Source of the DNA: Senegalimassilia faecalis
Lineage (GTDB): Bacteria > Actinomycetota > Coriobacteriia > Coriobacteriales > Eggerthellaceae
DNA length: 64,000 bases
Direction: 5' to 3'
Assembly (NCBI RefSeq): GCF_004135645.1
Contig: NZ_SDPW01000001.1
Span: forward strand, 744,001 to 808,000
How positions within the stretch are numbered: position 1 is the first letter of the stretch; every line of letters begins with the position of its first letter. The notes beneath the pieces were generated by a model. That model searched no databases and had not been told where the DNA came from. It worked only from the letters and a program-made list of their open reading frames with translations. The position numbers and the translations under genes are program-made. Positions 54,264 through 63,500 of this stretch are shown one piece after another.

Positions 54264-54484
54264 AGGTCTCGACTAAGTCAGCGAGGGTGCGCGAGGTGCC
54301 TCAGATTGCCTTGGAGACCGAACATGCCATTGGCATGTTCGGTCTCCATTTATGCGTCCGAGCGGACGCCATCAGCTCAGCTGAGCAGGCCTTATGGCCA
54401 TGCCGCCGCAGCTGAAAGGCAAAATGAGGTACCTCGCGCGGCCGCAGCGTCGAGTGGTTTCGCCGGCCGGCAGGCCGGCGAAAC
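54264..54484 (-). repeat. structured repeat family, copy C (after purC)
   Basis: A 221-nt member that begins 1 nt past the purC stop. The first hairpin is GTTTCGCCGGCC/GGCCGGCGAAAC instead of the CCGC/GCGG form of copies A and B. The outer stem is GCGCGAGGT/ACCTCGCGC. The inner part is enlarged by a long hairpin GGAGACCGAACATGCC/GGCATGTTCGGTCTCC. The conserved CTCGACGCTG and CGCTGACTT remain. Confidence 0.8.
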
Positions 54485-54485
54485 A

Positions 54486-55358
54486 TTAGTACTCGAACTT
54501 CTTGCCGGAAATCTTCTCGTATGCGGCGATGTACTTCTGGCTGGTGCGCTCGATAACTTCCTGCGGCAGGCGCGGCGGGTTGCCCGTGCGGTCCCAGTTG
54601 GCGTTAAGCCAGTCGCGCACGTACTGCTTGTCGAAGCTGGCCTGGTCGCGGCCCTCTTCGTACTCGTCGCCCGGCCAGAAGCGGCTGCTGTCGGGCGTGA
54701 GCACCTCGTCGGCCAAGATGATCTGACCGTCGATGACGCCGAACTCGAACTTCGTGTCGGCGATGATGATGCCGTTTTCGGCCGCGTGGTCGCGCGCGGC
54801 GGTGTACACCTTGATGGCCAGGTCGCGCAGCTGCGTGGCGGCATCTTCGCCGATGATTTCGGCGCAGCGCTCGAAGCTGATGTTCTCGTCGTGATCGCCG
54901 ATTTCGGCCTTCGTGGAAGGCGTGAAGATGGGTTCGGGCAGCTTCGAGGAATTCACCAGGCCCTCAGGCAGCTTGATGCCGCACACGGTGCCCTGCTTCT
55001 GGTATTCCTTTAAGCCGCTGCCGGCCAAATAGCCGCGCACGATGCACTCGATAGGGAACATCTCGGCTTTCTTCACCAGCATGAAGCGGCCACGCAGGTA
55101 GTCGGCGTAGGGCTTGAACTGCTCGGGCAGGTCGGCCACGTCGGCGCTGATGAGATGGTTGCCGATGACGTCCTTGAGATGGTCAAGCCAGAACAGCGAG
55201 ATTTGCGTGAGCACGGCTCCCTTGTGCGGGATCTCGTCCTCAAGAATGTAATCGAATGCCGAAATGCGGTCCGTTGCCACCATCAACAGCTTGTCGCCCA
55301 AGTCGTAAATGTCGCGCACCTTGCCTTGTGCGTCCGGCTTGATGTCGATTCCGCTCAT
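54486..55358 (-). CDS. purC: SAICAR synthetase
   Basis: Purine pathway: CAIR + Asp + ATP to SAICAR. 290 residues: GKVRDIYDLGDKLLMVATDR, RGYLAGSGLKEYQKQGTVCG, LADEVLTPDSSRFWPGDEY and the late DKQYVRDWLNAN. GGAAAGGAAAAG precedes the ATG. Together with purL nearby it forms a purine-related neighbourhood. Confidence 0.96.
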   Translation of the reverse strand: MSGIDIKPDAQGKVRDIYDLGDKLLMVATDRISAFDYILEDEIPHKGAVLTQISLFWLDHLKDVIGNHLISADVADLPEQFKPYADYLRGRFMLVKKAEMFPIECIVRGYLAGSGLKEYQKQGTVCGIKLPEGLVNSSKLPEPIFTPSTKAEIGDHDENISFERCAEIIGEDAATQLRDLAIKVYTAARDHAAENGIIIADTKFEFGVIDGQIILADEVLTPDSSRFWPGDEYEEGRDQASFDKQYVRDWLNANWDRTGNPPRLPQEVIERTSQKYIAAYEKISGKKFEY

Positions 55359-55460
55359 GCCTGCTTTTCCTTTCCTATGCGGTTTCGCGCTGCGCGCACC
55401 GCGCACGCAGCCTGCTTATCCGCGCCGCCCCCGGCGACGTTGTAACCTTGCCATTATCGT

Positions 55461-57221
55461 CTATTTTTCATCGTCGTGCGAGCGTCCGAACGGTATCCCC
55501 GTTTTTTGCGCAAGTCGCTGCTCGCGCTGCTCTTTGCGCTGCTGCTGTTGCTCTTTACGTTGTTGCTGCTGTTCCTTGCGCTGCTGTTGCTGCTGCTCCT
55601 TGCGTTGCTGCTGCTCTTTGCGCTGTTCCTTGCGTTGCTGCTTCTGCTCTTCCTCTTCAGTGTACAGAGGCAGGTTGATGGTGAAGCAAGCGCCCTTGTC
55701 CTTCTCGCCTTCCACGGTGACGAACCCGTTGTGACGGTCGACGATCTCCTTCACCACCGACAGGCCGATGCCCAGGCCGCCGCTTTCGCGCGTGCGGCCG
55801 GCGTCGGCGCGCCAGAAGCGGCTGAACACCATCTTCGCCTCCTCGGGCGTCAGGCCGATGCCCGTGTCGCGCACGGCGATGGCCGCTTTGTCACCATGGC
55901 TGGAAACGCTGACGGTGATGGTGCCGCCCTCGGGCGTGTAGCGCACGGCGTTCGAGATGAGGTTGGCCGTGGCCTGGCGAATCATGTCGGAGTCGCCGCG
56001 CACGCGCACGCCGCGCTCCACCTCGTAGATGAGCTTCAGGCCCGAATCGGCCACGTAGGCCTCATGCGTGGCGATGATGCCGCTGATGAGGTCGCCCACA
56101 TCGAGCACTTCCTTCTTCATGGGGTTGCTGCGGTTTTCCAGGCGCGACAGCTTCAAGATGGCGTCGACCAGGCGCGACAGGCGCTGGACCTCGGAGTTCA
56201 CCGTTTCCAGGCGCTCCTCGTTCGGCTCGAACACGCCGTCGACCATGGCCTCGACCGTGGACTGAATGGCCATAAGTGGCGTGCGCAGCTCGTGCGCCAC
56301 GTCGGTGGTAAGGCGACGCTCCAGCTTGCGGTCGCGCTCGATGGAGTCGGCCATGGCGTCGAACGTCATGCCCAGGCGGGCAATCTCGTCCTCGCCGCGA
56401 ATGCCCGTGCGCGCCGAGAAGTCCCCTTCCTTGATGGCCCGCGCGGTGGACGCCATGGTATTGATGGGGCGCACCAGGTTGCGCGCGAACAGAAAGCCGA
56501 TGCACGACGCCAGCACGATGGCAAGCACCGTGGCGAACACCATGGCCTGATAGGAGTTGCTCGAGAATTGCTCGTCGGCCTGCGTCAACAGCGACTCGCT
56601 GCCGTACACCCAGATGCGCACCGAGCCCACAGCCGTGCCGCCGTATTCGATGGGCGCGCTGGTAAACTGCTGGCTGGCGCTGACGGGCGGGGCAAGCGTG
56701 CGGCTGCTTTCGGAGCCGCCGCTTGACGACTGGCCGCCCGACGTCATACCGCTTTTCGTGCCGCCGTCGTCGTTCTCGATGGTAACAGCCGACGAGTCGT
56801 ACACCGCCTTGCCGGTGGTGTTGTCGATGATGGCCACGCCCACGCCGCTGTTCAGGCTTTCGGCGTACTTCGCCACTGCCTCCACCTGCGGATCGTACAG
56901 CGTGTGCGATGTGTCGTACACCTCTTCGATGCGCGAGGCCGTGCTTTCGGCCAGCGACTTCATGTTCTCTTGCGTGTACGTATGGAAGTGCTGCTGCCAC
57001 ACGAACGACAGCACGCCGATGGCAACCATGGCGGTCATGGCCGCTATCAGGGCGAATGCCATGGTCATGCGCGTGGCGTACGTCAGGTTGTTCCACCAGT
57101 TGCGCACGCCCTGGAACGATTTCTTCTTGCGTTTCTTTCCCTCGGAGGGGCGCTCAACCACAACCGGCCCCGTGGATGCGGAGCCGGTCGTTTGAGCGTC
57201 TTGCGTTGTGTTGGTGTCCAC
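55461..57221 (-). CDS. HAMP-containing sensor histidine kinase with Gln/Arg/Lys/Glu repeat tail
   Basis: A 586-residue membrane kinase. Cytoplasmic basic N-terminus (about 1-48), helix 50-75, extracytoplasmic sensor about 76-222 with a Ser/Gly-rich segment, helix 225-246, HAMP 247-300 and HisKA H310 in DVAHELRTPLMAIQ. The HATPase has ANLISNAVRYTP and RESGGLGIGLSVV. The last 50 residues are tandem QRKEQQQ-type repeats (about 522-571), unusual for the family. The start is GTG with GAAAGG upstream. The partner regulator lies upstream on the same strand with a 76-nt gap. Confidence 0.93.
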   Translation of the reverse strand: MDTNTTQDAQTTGSASTGPVVVERPSEGKKRKKKSFQGVRNWWNNLTYATRMTMAFALIAAMTAMVAIGVLSFVWQQHFHTYTQENMKSLAESTASRIEEVYDTSHTLYDPQVEAVAKYAESLNSGVGVAIIDNTTGKAVYDSSAVTIENDDGGTKSGMTSGGQSSSGGSESSRTLAPPVSASQQFTSAPIEYGGTAVGSVRIWVYGSESLLTQADEQFSSNSYQAMVFATVLAIVLASCIGFLFARNLVRPINTMASTARAIKEGDFSARTGIRGEDEIARLGMTFDAMADSIERDRKLERRLTTDVAHELRTPLMAIQSTVEAMVDGVFEPNEERLETVNSEVQRLSRLVDAILKLSRLENRSNPMKKEVLDVGDLISGIIATHEAYVADSGLKLIYEVERGVRVRGDSDMIRQATANLISNAVRYTPEGGTITVSVSSHGDKAAIAVRDTGIGLTPEEAKMVFSRFWRADAGRTRESGGLGIGLSVVKEIVDRHNGFVTVEGEKDKGACFTINLPLYTEEEEQKQQRKEQRKEQQQRKEQQQQQRKEQQQQRKEQQQQRKEQREQRLAQKTGIPFGRSHDDEK

Positions 57222-57297
57222 GTGGCACGCGACCTTTCGTCACGAAATGAAAGGCGCGGCCGACGCTGCCAGCCGCGCGCTGGCTAGCGATGGCAGG

Positions 57298-58008
57298 TTA
57301 CTGGCCCTGCTTGGTGGGATCCTCGAAGCGGTAGCCCACGCCGTGCACGGTGTGCAGCCACTTGGGGTTGCGCGGGTTGTCACCGATCTTGGCGCGCAGG
57401 TTCTTCACGTGGGAGTCGATGGTGCGCTCGTAGCCCTCGAAGTCGTAGCCGAGCACCTTTTCCACCAGCTCCATGCGCGAGTACACGCGGCCCGGGTAGC
57501 GGGACAGCGTGGTGAGCAGCTTGAATTCGCTGGCCGTGAGGTCGATTTCCTTGCCGGAAACCATGACCTTGTGGCCGGACACGTCGATGGTGAGCTCGCC
57601 GAATTCCAGCACCTCGCGCTGAGGCTCGGAGTCGGCATGCACGCGGCGCAGCAGCGCGCGGGCGCGGGCCACCAGCTCGCGCGGGCTGAACGGCTTGACC
57701 AGGTAGTCGTCGGCGCCAAGCTCCAAGCCGATGATGCGGTCTTCCACTTCGCCCTTCGCCGTAAGCATGATGATGGGCACATCGGAGTTGTCGCGGATGG
57801 CGCGGCAGACGCGCTCGCCGGGCACACGCGGCAGCATGAGATCAAGGATGACCAGGTCAAAGTGATGTTTCGAGAATTCTTCCAGCGCCTCCTGGCCGTC
57901 GCCCACAGCGGTTACCCAGTAGTTTTCACGCTCGAGATAAGCGGTAACGGCATCGCGGATGGCCTTCTCGTCCTCAACCAAAAGGATGCGGCGCGTTTCG
58001 TTGCTCAT
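57298..58008 (-). CDS. OmpR/PhoB-family response regulator
   Basis: A 236-residue DNA-binding regulator and partner of the adjacent kinase. Receiver RRILLVEDEKAIRDAV with D56 in LVILDLMLPRVPG and lysine in DYLVKPFSPREL. Winged helix with LTASEFKLLTTLSRYPGRV and TIDSHVKNLRAKIGDNPRNP, ending VHGVGYRFEDP. AAGGAGTG precedes the ATG. Confidence 0.95.
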   Translation of the reverse strand: MSNETRRILLVEDEKAIRDAVTAYLERENYWVTAVGDGQEALEEFSKHHFDLVILDLMLPRVPGERVCRAIRDNSDVPIIMLTAKGEVEDRIIGLELGADDYLVKPFSPRELVARARALLRRVHADSEPQREVLEFGELTIDVSGHKVMVSGKEIDLTASEFKLLTTLSRYPGRVYSRMELVEKVLGYDFEGYERTIDSHVKNLRAKIGDNPRNPKWLHTVHGVGYRFEDPTKQGQ

Positions 58009-58043
58009 GGTTCACTCCTTAGGAAGTACGGTCCATGTTGACG

Positions 58044-58072
58044 TCCGGCGCGTCCCCCTTGGGCACGCCGGA
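58044..58072. other. hairpin between divergent regulator and Tat-motif protein genes
   Basis: TCCGGCG and CGCCGGA are complementary with further inner pairing. It lies about 40 nt upstream of the regulator start and 80 nt upstream of the plus-strand gene; possible operator. Confidence 0.35.
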
Positions 58073-58150
58073 TGAATGGTGTTTGGGTTTATTGTAACAA
58101 GTGAAGTCAAACCGCTTCGCCCCTGTTGGCGAAATGACATAATTACCGCC

Positions 58151-59779
58151 ATGGTAACCCGTAGAACATCTTCGGGCGGCACCTCGCGCCGCCCTTCCCA
58201 AACATCCCGCGCGAACAGGAGCACCGGCAAGCCGGCCCGCCCTGCACGTGGCGCTTCCGCACGCCCGAATACGGTTACGCGTGGCAGCGTTTCAGCAGGT
58301 CGTAGCCGCGGAACGCATGCAAGCGCACGCCCTGTTGCCGGGCGAGGCCCCGCTGGGCGCGGCAAGGCGACCCGCGGAGGCGCCGTGCGCAATGTCGGCT
58401 CGCGCGGTGCCGGCATGTATGTGGGCACCGCCACGCCCACGCCGCTTTCGGGCACACCGGGGCTTGGCGGCATCGGGCTTTCCGGCGGCGCGCCAAGCAG
58501 CCACGGCACGCCGCGAGCGGCCGCAGGCGATGGCGGACAGACGCTCATCACGCGCCGCGGGCTGCTGCTTGGCGCGCTGGGCGTCGGCGTTGTTGCCGCC
58601 GTGGGCGGCGGCGCGGCGGCCGTTGTCAGCAGCCAGGACAACAAGGCGCCCGACATCCAAACGCTGAAGGTGCCCACGGACGCCGTGTCCTCGATTTCAG
58701 ACTTGTCCCAGATAGACAACGTTGACGACTGCATGACGAAGCTTGGCGAGTACGATCTGCCCTACGGCACGCTCGTGTTCGCCAACGACAGCAAGTTCGC
58801 CTGCTGCCTTCTGCCCACCGAAAAGGCGAAGCCGCTGACGCAGGTTGCCACGCTTTCGCTAAGCTCGGGCACCTACACCGTGGTGCTGGACAAGGCGCAG
58901 GGGCAAGATGACGGCTTCGAGATTTACGATGCGCGGTGCACGTCGCAAGGCGTCGTGTGGACCGAGGCCGACATTCTTGACGGCGTGTGGCGCGTGTTCT
59001 CGGCGCGCCTGAGCTCGGACGGCGGCAGCGTTTCTGGCGTGCAAAAGCTTGACGAGGGGTCCACCAGCGAGTTCGAAACGCCTACGATCGCCGCTGTGGG
59101 CAACCACGCGTTTTGGCAGGTCATGCCGAAAATCGACAACACCGTTTCCGCAGCTTCGCAAATTGCGCAGCTCAAGCGCGCCACCATGGGCAGCACCGAT
59201 GGTAATGTGGTGTACGAGTCCGCTGGCCGCATGGCCACCGCGCCATACGCCTCAAGCGACGGCGTGGTTATCACGCCGCGCGCCGACGGGGCCTCGTCGT
59301 ACTACCAGCTGACGCTTGTCAGCGAAAACGGCGACGTTTCCGACACCGTGACGCTGCCCGCTTCCATGAAGCCGCTTGAGGCCGGATACGGCAAGACGGG
59401 CTTCACGTTCGCGTTCGACGCCACGTACAGCTACGGCGACGGCATTGCCAACTTGGGCACGTATGCCCCGGTCAGCAAGCCGGGCAACGGCGGCTACAGC
59501 GACCAGAAGTGGCTGCGCTTCGACCGCACCCCCACCACCGCGCCGGCGTGGTGCGGCAACTGGCTGATGGTGAAGTCGACAAGCGCCGTGTGCGGCGTGG
59601 ACGTGGAGGGCAAGCGCTATTTCGCGCTTGACGTGGCCAACGGCGCCGACGATTACGGCGAGTGGCTGGCGTCCGAAGGCGCAGGCGACACCGTGGTGAC
59701 GTACTCGAACATCGACTACACCCCCATCGGCGGCGAAGCCGTGAACTGCTGCCGCGTAAAAGTCTGGCAAGCAAAATAG
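58151..59779 (+). CDS. Tat-motif/type-II membrane protein with Arg-rich N-terminus and predicted beta-rich exterior
   Basis: A 542-residue protein. The first 130 residues are Arg/Ser/Gly/Pro-rich and probably disordered. Then ITRRGLLLGALGVGVVAAVGG, a twin-arginine-like hydrophobic segment, is followed by about 385 residues of beta-rich sequence with repeats like GTLVFANDSKFACCLLPTE and GVDVEGKRYFALDVANGADD, suggesting a propeller-like fold. A Tat signal so far inside would leave a large cytoplasmic extension unless translation starts later. No good ribosome binding site precedes the ATG; a CATAAT 7 nt upstream could indicate a near-leaderless message. Function unknown. Confidence 0.75.
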   Translation: MVTRRTSSGGTSRRPSQTSRANRSTGKPARPARGASARPNTVTRGSVSAGRSRGTHASARPVAGRGPAGRGKATRGGAVRNVGSRGAGMYVGTATPTPLSGTPGLGGIGLSGGAPSSHGTPRAAAGDGGQTLITRRGLLLGALGVGVVAAVGGGAAAVVSSQDNKAPDIQTLKVPTDAVSSISDLSQIDNVDDCMTKLGEYDLPYGTLVFANDSKFACCLLPTEKAKPLTQVATLSLSSGTYTVVLDKAQGQDDGFEIYDARCTSQGVVWTEADILDGVWRVFSARLSSDGGSVSGVQKLDEGSTSEFETPTIAAVGNHAFWQVMPKIDNTVSAASQIAQLKRATMGSTDGNVVYESAGRMATAPYASSDGVVITPRADGASSYYQLTLVSENGDVSDTVTLPASMKPLEAGYGKTGFTFAFDATYSYGDGIANLGTYAPVSKPGNGGYSDQKWLRFDRTPTTAPAWCGNWLMVKSTSAVCGVDVEGKRYFALDVANGADDYGEWLASEGAGDTVVTYSNIDYTPIGGEAVNCCRVKVWQAK

Positions 59780-59783
59780 CACA

Positions 59784-59900
59784 GGGCAAGTTGCACCTGC
59801 CCGCTTGTAACGCCCACCTGCGAGTTGCGCCTGCTTGCGAGTTGCAACCACTCGCAAATAACGCTCGCTTGCAAGTAGCGCAATTTGCGAGTTGCAAAGA
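59784..59900. repeat. short degenerate repeats of GCGAGTTGC type
   Basis: GCAAGTTGCA, GCGAGTTGC (three times) and their complements (ACTCGC, GCTTGCAAGT) recur within about 115 nt between two convergent genes. Probably a decayed palindromic repeat or multi-hairpin terminator. Confidence 0.5.
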
Positions 59901-59948
59901 CCGCCCCAAAGCAGTGAGGCATCAATGAAACGCCGGCTTTCGGAAGGA

Positions 59949-60371
59949 TTATTCCTTGTCGGTTTTCACGACGAAGCCGAAATAGATGAGGTGGCCGGCC
60001 CATACGATGGCTAGCACGATGCGGCCGACAGGGACGCTGCCCATGAGGGCGAAGCCGATGGCCAGCAACGCCGTTACGGGAACGAGGATGGTGAGCTTGG
60101 CCTTCAGCGTCATGGAGCGCTTCGTGACGTAGCCCTCGAGCACCTGCTTGTAGAGCTTCGTGCATTTGAACCAGGCGTTCAGGCGCTCGGAGCTGCGCGC
60201 GAAGCAGAAGGCGGCCACCAGGATGAACGGCGTTGTGGGCAGAATCGGCAAGACCACGCCCACCATGCCAAGCGCGAAGCAGAGGAAGCCGCCTGCGGCC
60301 CACAGACCGTGGCGGAGCTTCGAATTGCTGCGTTTTGGCTGGTCGGACGCAAGAATCTGCTCGACTTCCAT
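59949..60371 (-). CDS. YbaN-family (DUF454) inner-membrane protein
   Basis: A 140-residue protein with the family signature MVGVVLPILPTTPFILVAAF followed by CFARSSERLNAWF, then YVTKRSMTLKAKLTI and two hydrophobic helices at the end. Function unknown in the family. The start at 60371 is preferred; an extension to 60518 would translate through a terminator-like hairpin. Confidence 0.85.
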   Translation of the reverse strand: MEVEQILASDQPKRSNSKLRHGLWAAGGFLCFALGMVGVVLPILPTTPFILVAAFCFARSSERLNAWFKCTKLYKQVLEGYVTKRSMTLKAKLTILVPVTALLAIGFALMGSVPVGRIVLAIVWAGHLIYFGFVVKTDKE

Positions 60372-60481
60372 CACTTGCTCGTTCACGTGCGCACCTGCCT
60401 GTTGTTTGAGGTTGTTAACAAATCGCAAGAAGTTTACCAGGGTTACGACCGGGCAACAACCATAGGTAACAAAAATCACAC

Positions 60482-60513
60482 GAGGCCACGCCGGGATTGC
60501 CAGCGTGGCCTCT
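60482..60513 (-). terminator. terminator after the leucine-rich-repeat gene
   Basis: GAGGCCACGC and GCGTGGCCTC form a perfect 10-bp stem about 80 nt past the surface-protein stop. A second weaker hairpin (AAGGC-GCCC/GGGC-GCCTT) is at 60559-60586. Confidence 0.65.
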
Positions 60514-60593
60514 TGCATAGGGGCGTTGTGCCGAAAAGCACCGGCGCGTCCGAGGCGTAAGGCCGCCCCTCGCGAAGGGCAGCCTTGCTGCTG

Positions 60594-63500
60594 CTAGTTG
60601 TTGCGCTTGCGCAGGCGCAGGGCCGCAGCGGAGATGATGGCGCCGAGCGCGGCGATGAGGCCGCCGCCCACGATCGGGGCTACCGGGGCCATGTCGCCCG
60701 TCTGGCTCAGCTTGCCGCTTGCCGCGGTTGCGGAGTTGCCGCTAGCAGCGCCGGGGGAGCCGCTGCCGGCTGCGTTACCGCTTGCGGAGCCGTTGTCAGA
60801 GCCGTTGCCGGCATCACCAGCACCGCCGCCGTTGTTGCCGCCCTGGTCGCCGCTGCCATCGTCCTTACCCGGCTGGTCGTCACCGTCGCCGGGCTTGGCC
60901 GGATCGTCCTTGCCAGGCTGGTCGGGCGAAGCCGCCTTCTCCAGGCCATGGCCAGCCTCCTGCAGCGTTTTCACGGCTGCGTCTACGTCGGCCTGCGTGG
61001 CGTTCTCGTCAGACGCAACCTTTTCGGCATTCGCCAGCGCATCGACCATCGCCTTCCAGCTTTCGGGCGTGTAATCGGACTCGTTCAGTCCCTCGATTGC
61101 CTGTTTGGCATGCTCAATTCCCTTGTTCAAAGCCGACTTGTCGGCCTTCACTTCAACCACGGCATCACCGCTGCGAACCGATGCTGCATTGTTTGCCACG
61201 CCCAGCGTGTTCGTTATCTCAACGCTGTACGCATGCTTGCCGGCCTCGGTCGCGTCGACCGTATACGTGGCATCGGTCGCGCCCTCGATGGCCGCGCCGT
61301 CGCAGAACCACTGGTACGTTAGCACGCCACCATCGGCTGACGTGGCAACCGCCGTCAGGCTGACGGGCTTGCCCACCGTTGTTTCGGTCAGCTCCGGCAA
61401 CTGCGCCGCGAACTCGGGCGCCACCGCAGGAGCAACGCCGCGCACAACCACCTCGGAAGACTTCACCATGGCGCTTGCCCCGTTCGCCGAGGAGGTCAGC
61501 ACCACGTAATACGTGTGCTCCCCAGACAAAACGTCGGGCTCAAAGCTGGCCTGGTTCGCTCCTTCAACGGCCACGCCGTCGCAGAACCACTGATACGTCA
61601 GCTGCTCGCCCGCCGCAGCGGAACCGACAACCGCCAGCACGGGCGCCTGGCCGCCTTCGACCACTGTCACAGGCGCGGTATCAAGATCGCGCACCAGCAC
61701 GGGCGCCGATACTTCGCCAATCACATCGCCGGCCGTCAGCATGGTTGCATCGCGCACCTCGGCGCGCAGGTTCGTACCGTCGGCAGGCACCTGCCAGTTA
61801 ATCGCGCTTGCATCAGACCAATCAGACAGCAGCGTCTCGCTTCCATCGGCGTTCTGCTGGAAGAAGCGGAACTGCTTCTGGCCGTCCACGCCGCCCACGG
61901 CCGTCGCGGTGACCTGCACCGTTGCCCCGGGCACCGTCGGAGCGGCGTTGGTCAGCTCCACGGCAAGCGGCGTGTACAGCTTGATGTGAGAAGCGGTCCA
62001 CGCATCAATGTCAAAGTCGGCCGGTAGCTGACCCCACCATGCGAACATGGCCTCCTTCATGTCCTCGAATTCGGCACTCAGCGAATCCTTCGCAAGCTGT
62101 GCCACTTCCTCGCTTCCGGCGTACACGTACACCTGGTTCACGCGCTCGGCCGTTTCCTCGGCAGTGTCGCCACCGAACGCCGTGCCGGCGATGCTGAACG
62201 CCTCCACCGTAGATGACAGCACAATGGTTTGCAGCGCCACGTTGTTGAAGCGCGCTTTCTTCACGCCTGGCCCGAAGTACGCCGAGGCCATGAAGCCGTC
62301 ATCGGTGAAGTCCATTGAGTCCTCGAACGCCCCCGATCCAGTCATGCCGCGCAGGATCAGGTGGTTCGGCATGTCTCCCATAAACGCGCTGTCGGAGATG
62401 TACGACACGTTCGGCCCGAAATCGGCAACGTCAAGCGGCACGCTGTACAGGCCGTCCACGTGCTCCAAGCTGTTGGGAAAGTTGATGTCCGTCAGCGACG
62501 TGCAATTATTGAACGCGCCCGTATCCAACTGGCGAAGGCCCTCGGGCAGCACGACCTTCTTGAGGTTCGCGTTGTTGCGGAACGCCTGCGCATCGATCTC
62601 CACCGTGCCCGGCGCAACCTCGTATTCCTCGAAGTCGTTCGTGGGCAGCGACAAGATCAGGTGCTTGCCCGACAGCAGCGTGTTGCCGTAGCCGTCCTTC
62701 TCGCCGTTGCTGTACTCCATGTTGCCGTACAGCACGTTGTAGTCAGCCGAATACACGGGGTTGTCCTCGGAAACCGTCAGCTCGGACAGCTCGTTGGCAC
62801 CAGTCACGAACATGGAGATGTTGCCGGTCAGGCCCGCGCCGATGTGCACCTTCTTCAACGCGGAGATGTTGGAGAACGCGCCTTCGCCAAGCGTGGTCAG
62901 CGAATCGGGCATGATGATGGCCTGGATGGCCGAGCTGAGCCCGAAGCACTGATTGCCCACAGACTGCAGACGGTTCAGGTCGGTGCGCAGGTCGACGTCG
63001 GTCAGACTCGTACAGCTATAGAACGCGCTGCCGCCAAGGCTGATAGCGCCGCCGATGTTCGCGCTGGTAATCGCAAGGTTCATGAACGACCCGTGCCCCA
63101 CCGTTTCCATGCCGTCGGGCAGCACCACGGAGCCGGCAAGCTTGCCTTCGCAGAACGAATACTCGCCTGCGCTCTTCAGCGTGCTGGGGAACGTCACCTC
63201 GGTTTCAGCGCCCTGGTAGAACGCGTAGTCGCAGATTTCCGTCACGCCTTCAGGCACGGCATAAGAGCCCGAAACGCCCAGCGGATACGTAATGAGCTGG
63301 CTTCCATCTTTGTTGAACAGCACGTCATCTTTCACGCTGTAGTGCTTGCAATCCTTCGGGATGTTGATGTGCAGCAATGACGTGTCGCCCACGAAACCCT
63401 TGACAAGCGCGCCGTCGGGGATGTTGGCGTTCAAATTGATGGTGGACAGGCTGCCCATGGACGCAAACACGCCTTCGCCAACGCTGTTGACCGAATCGGG

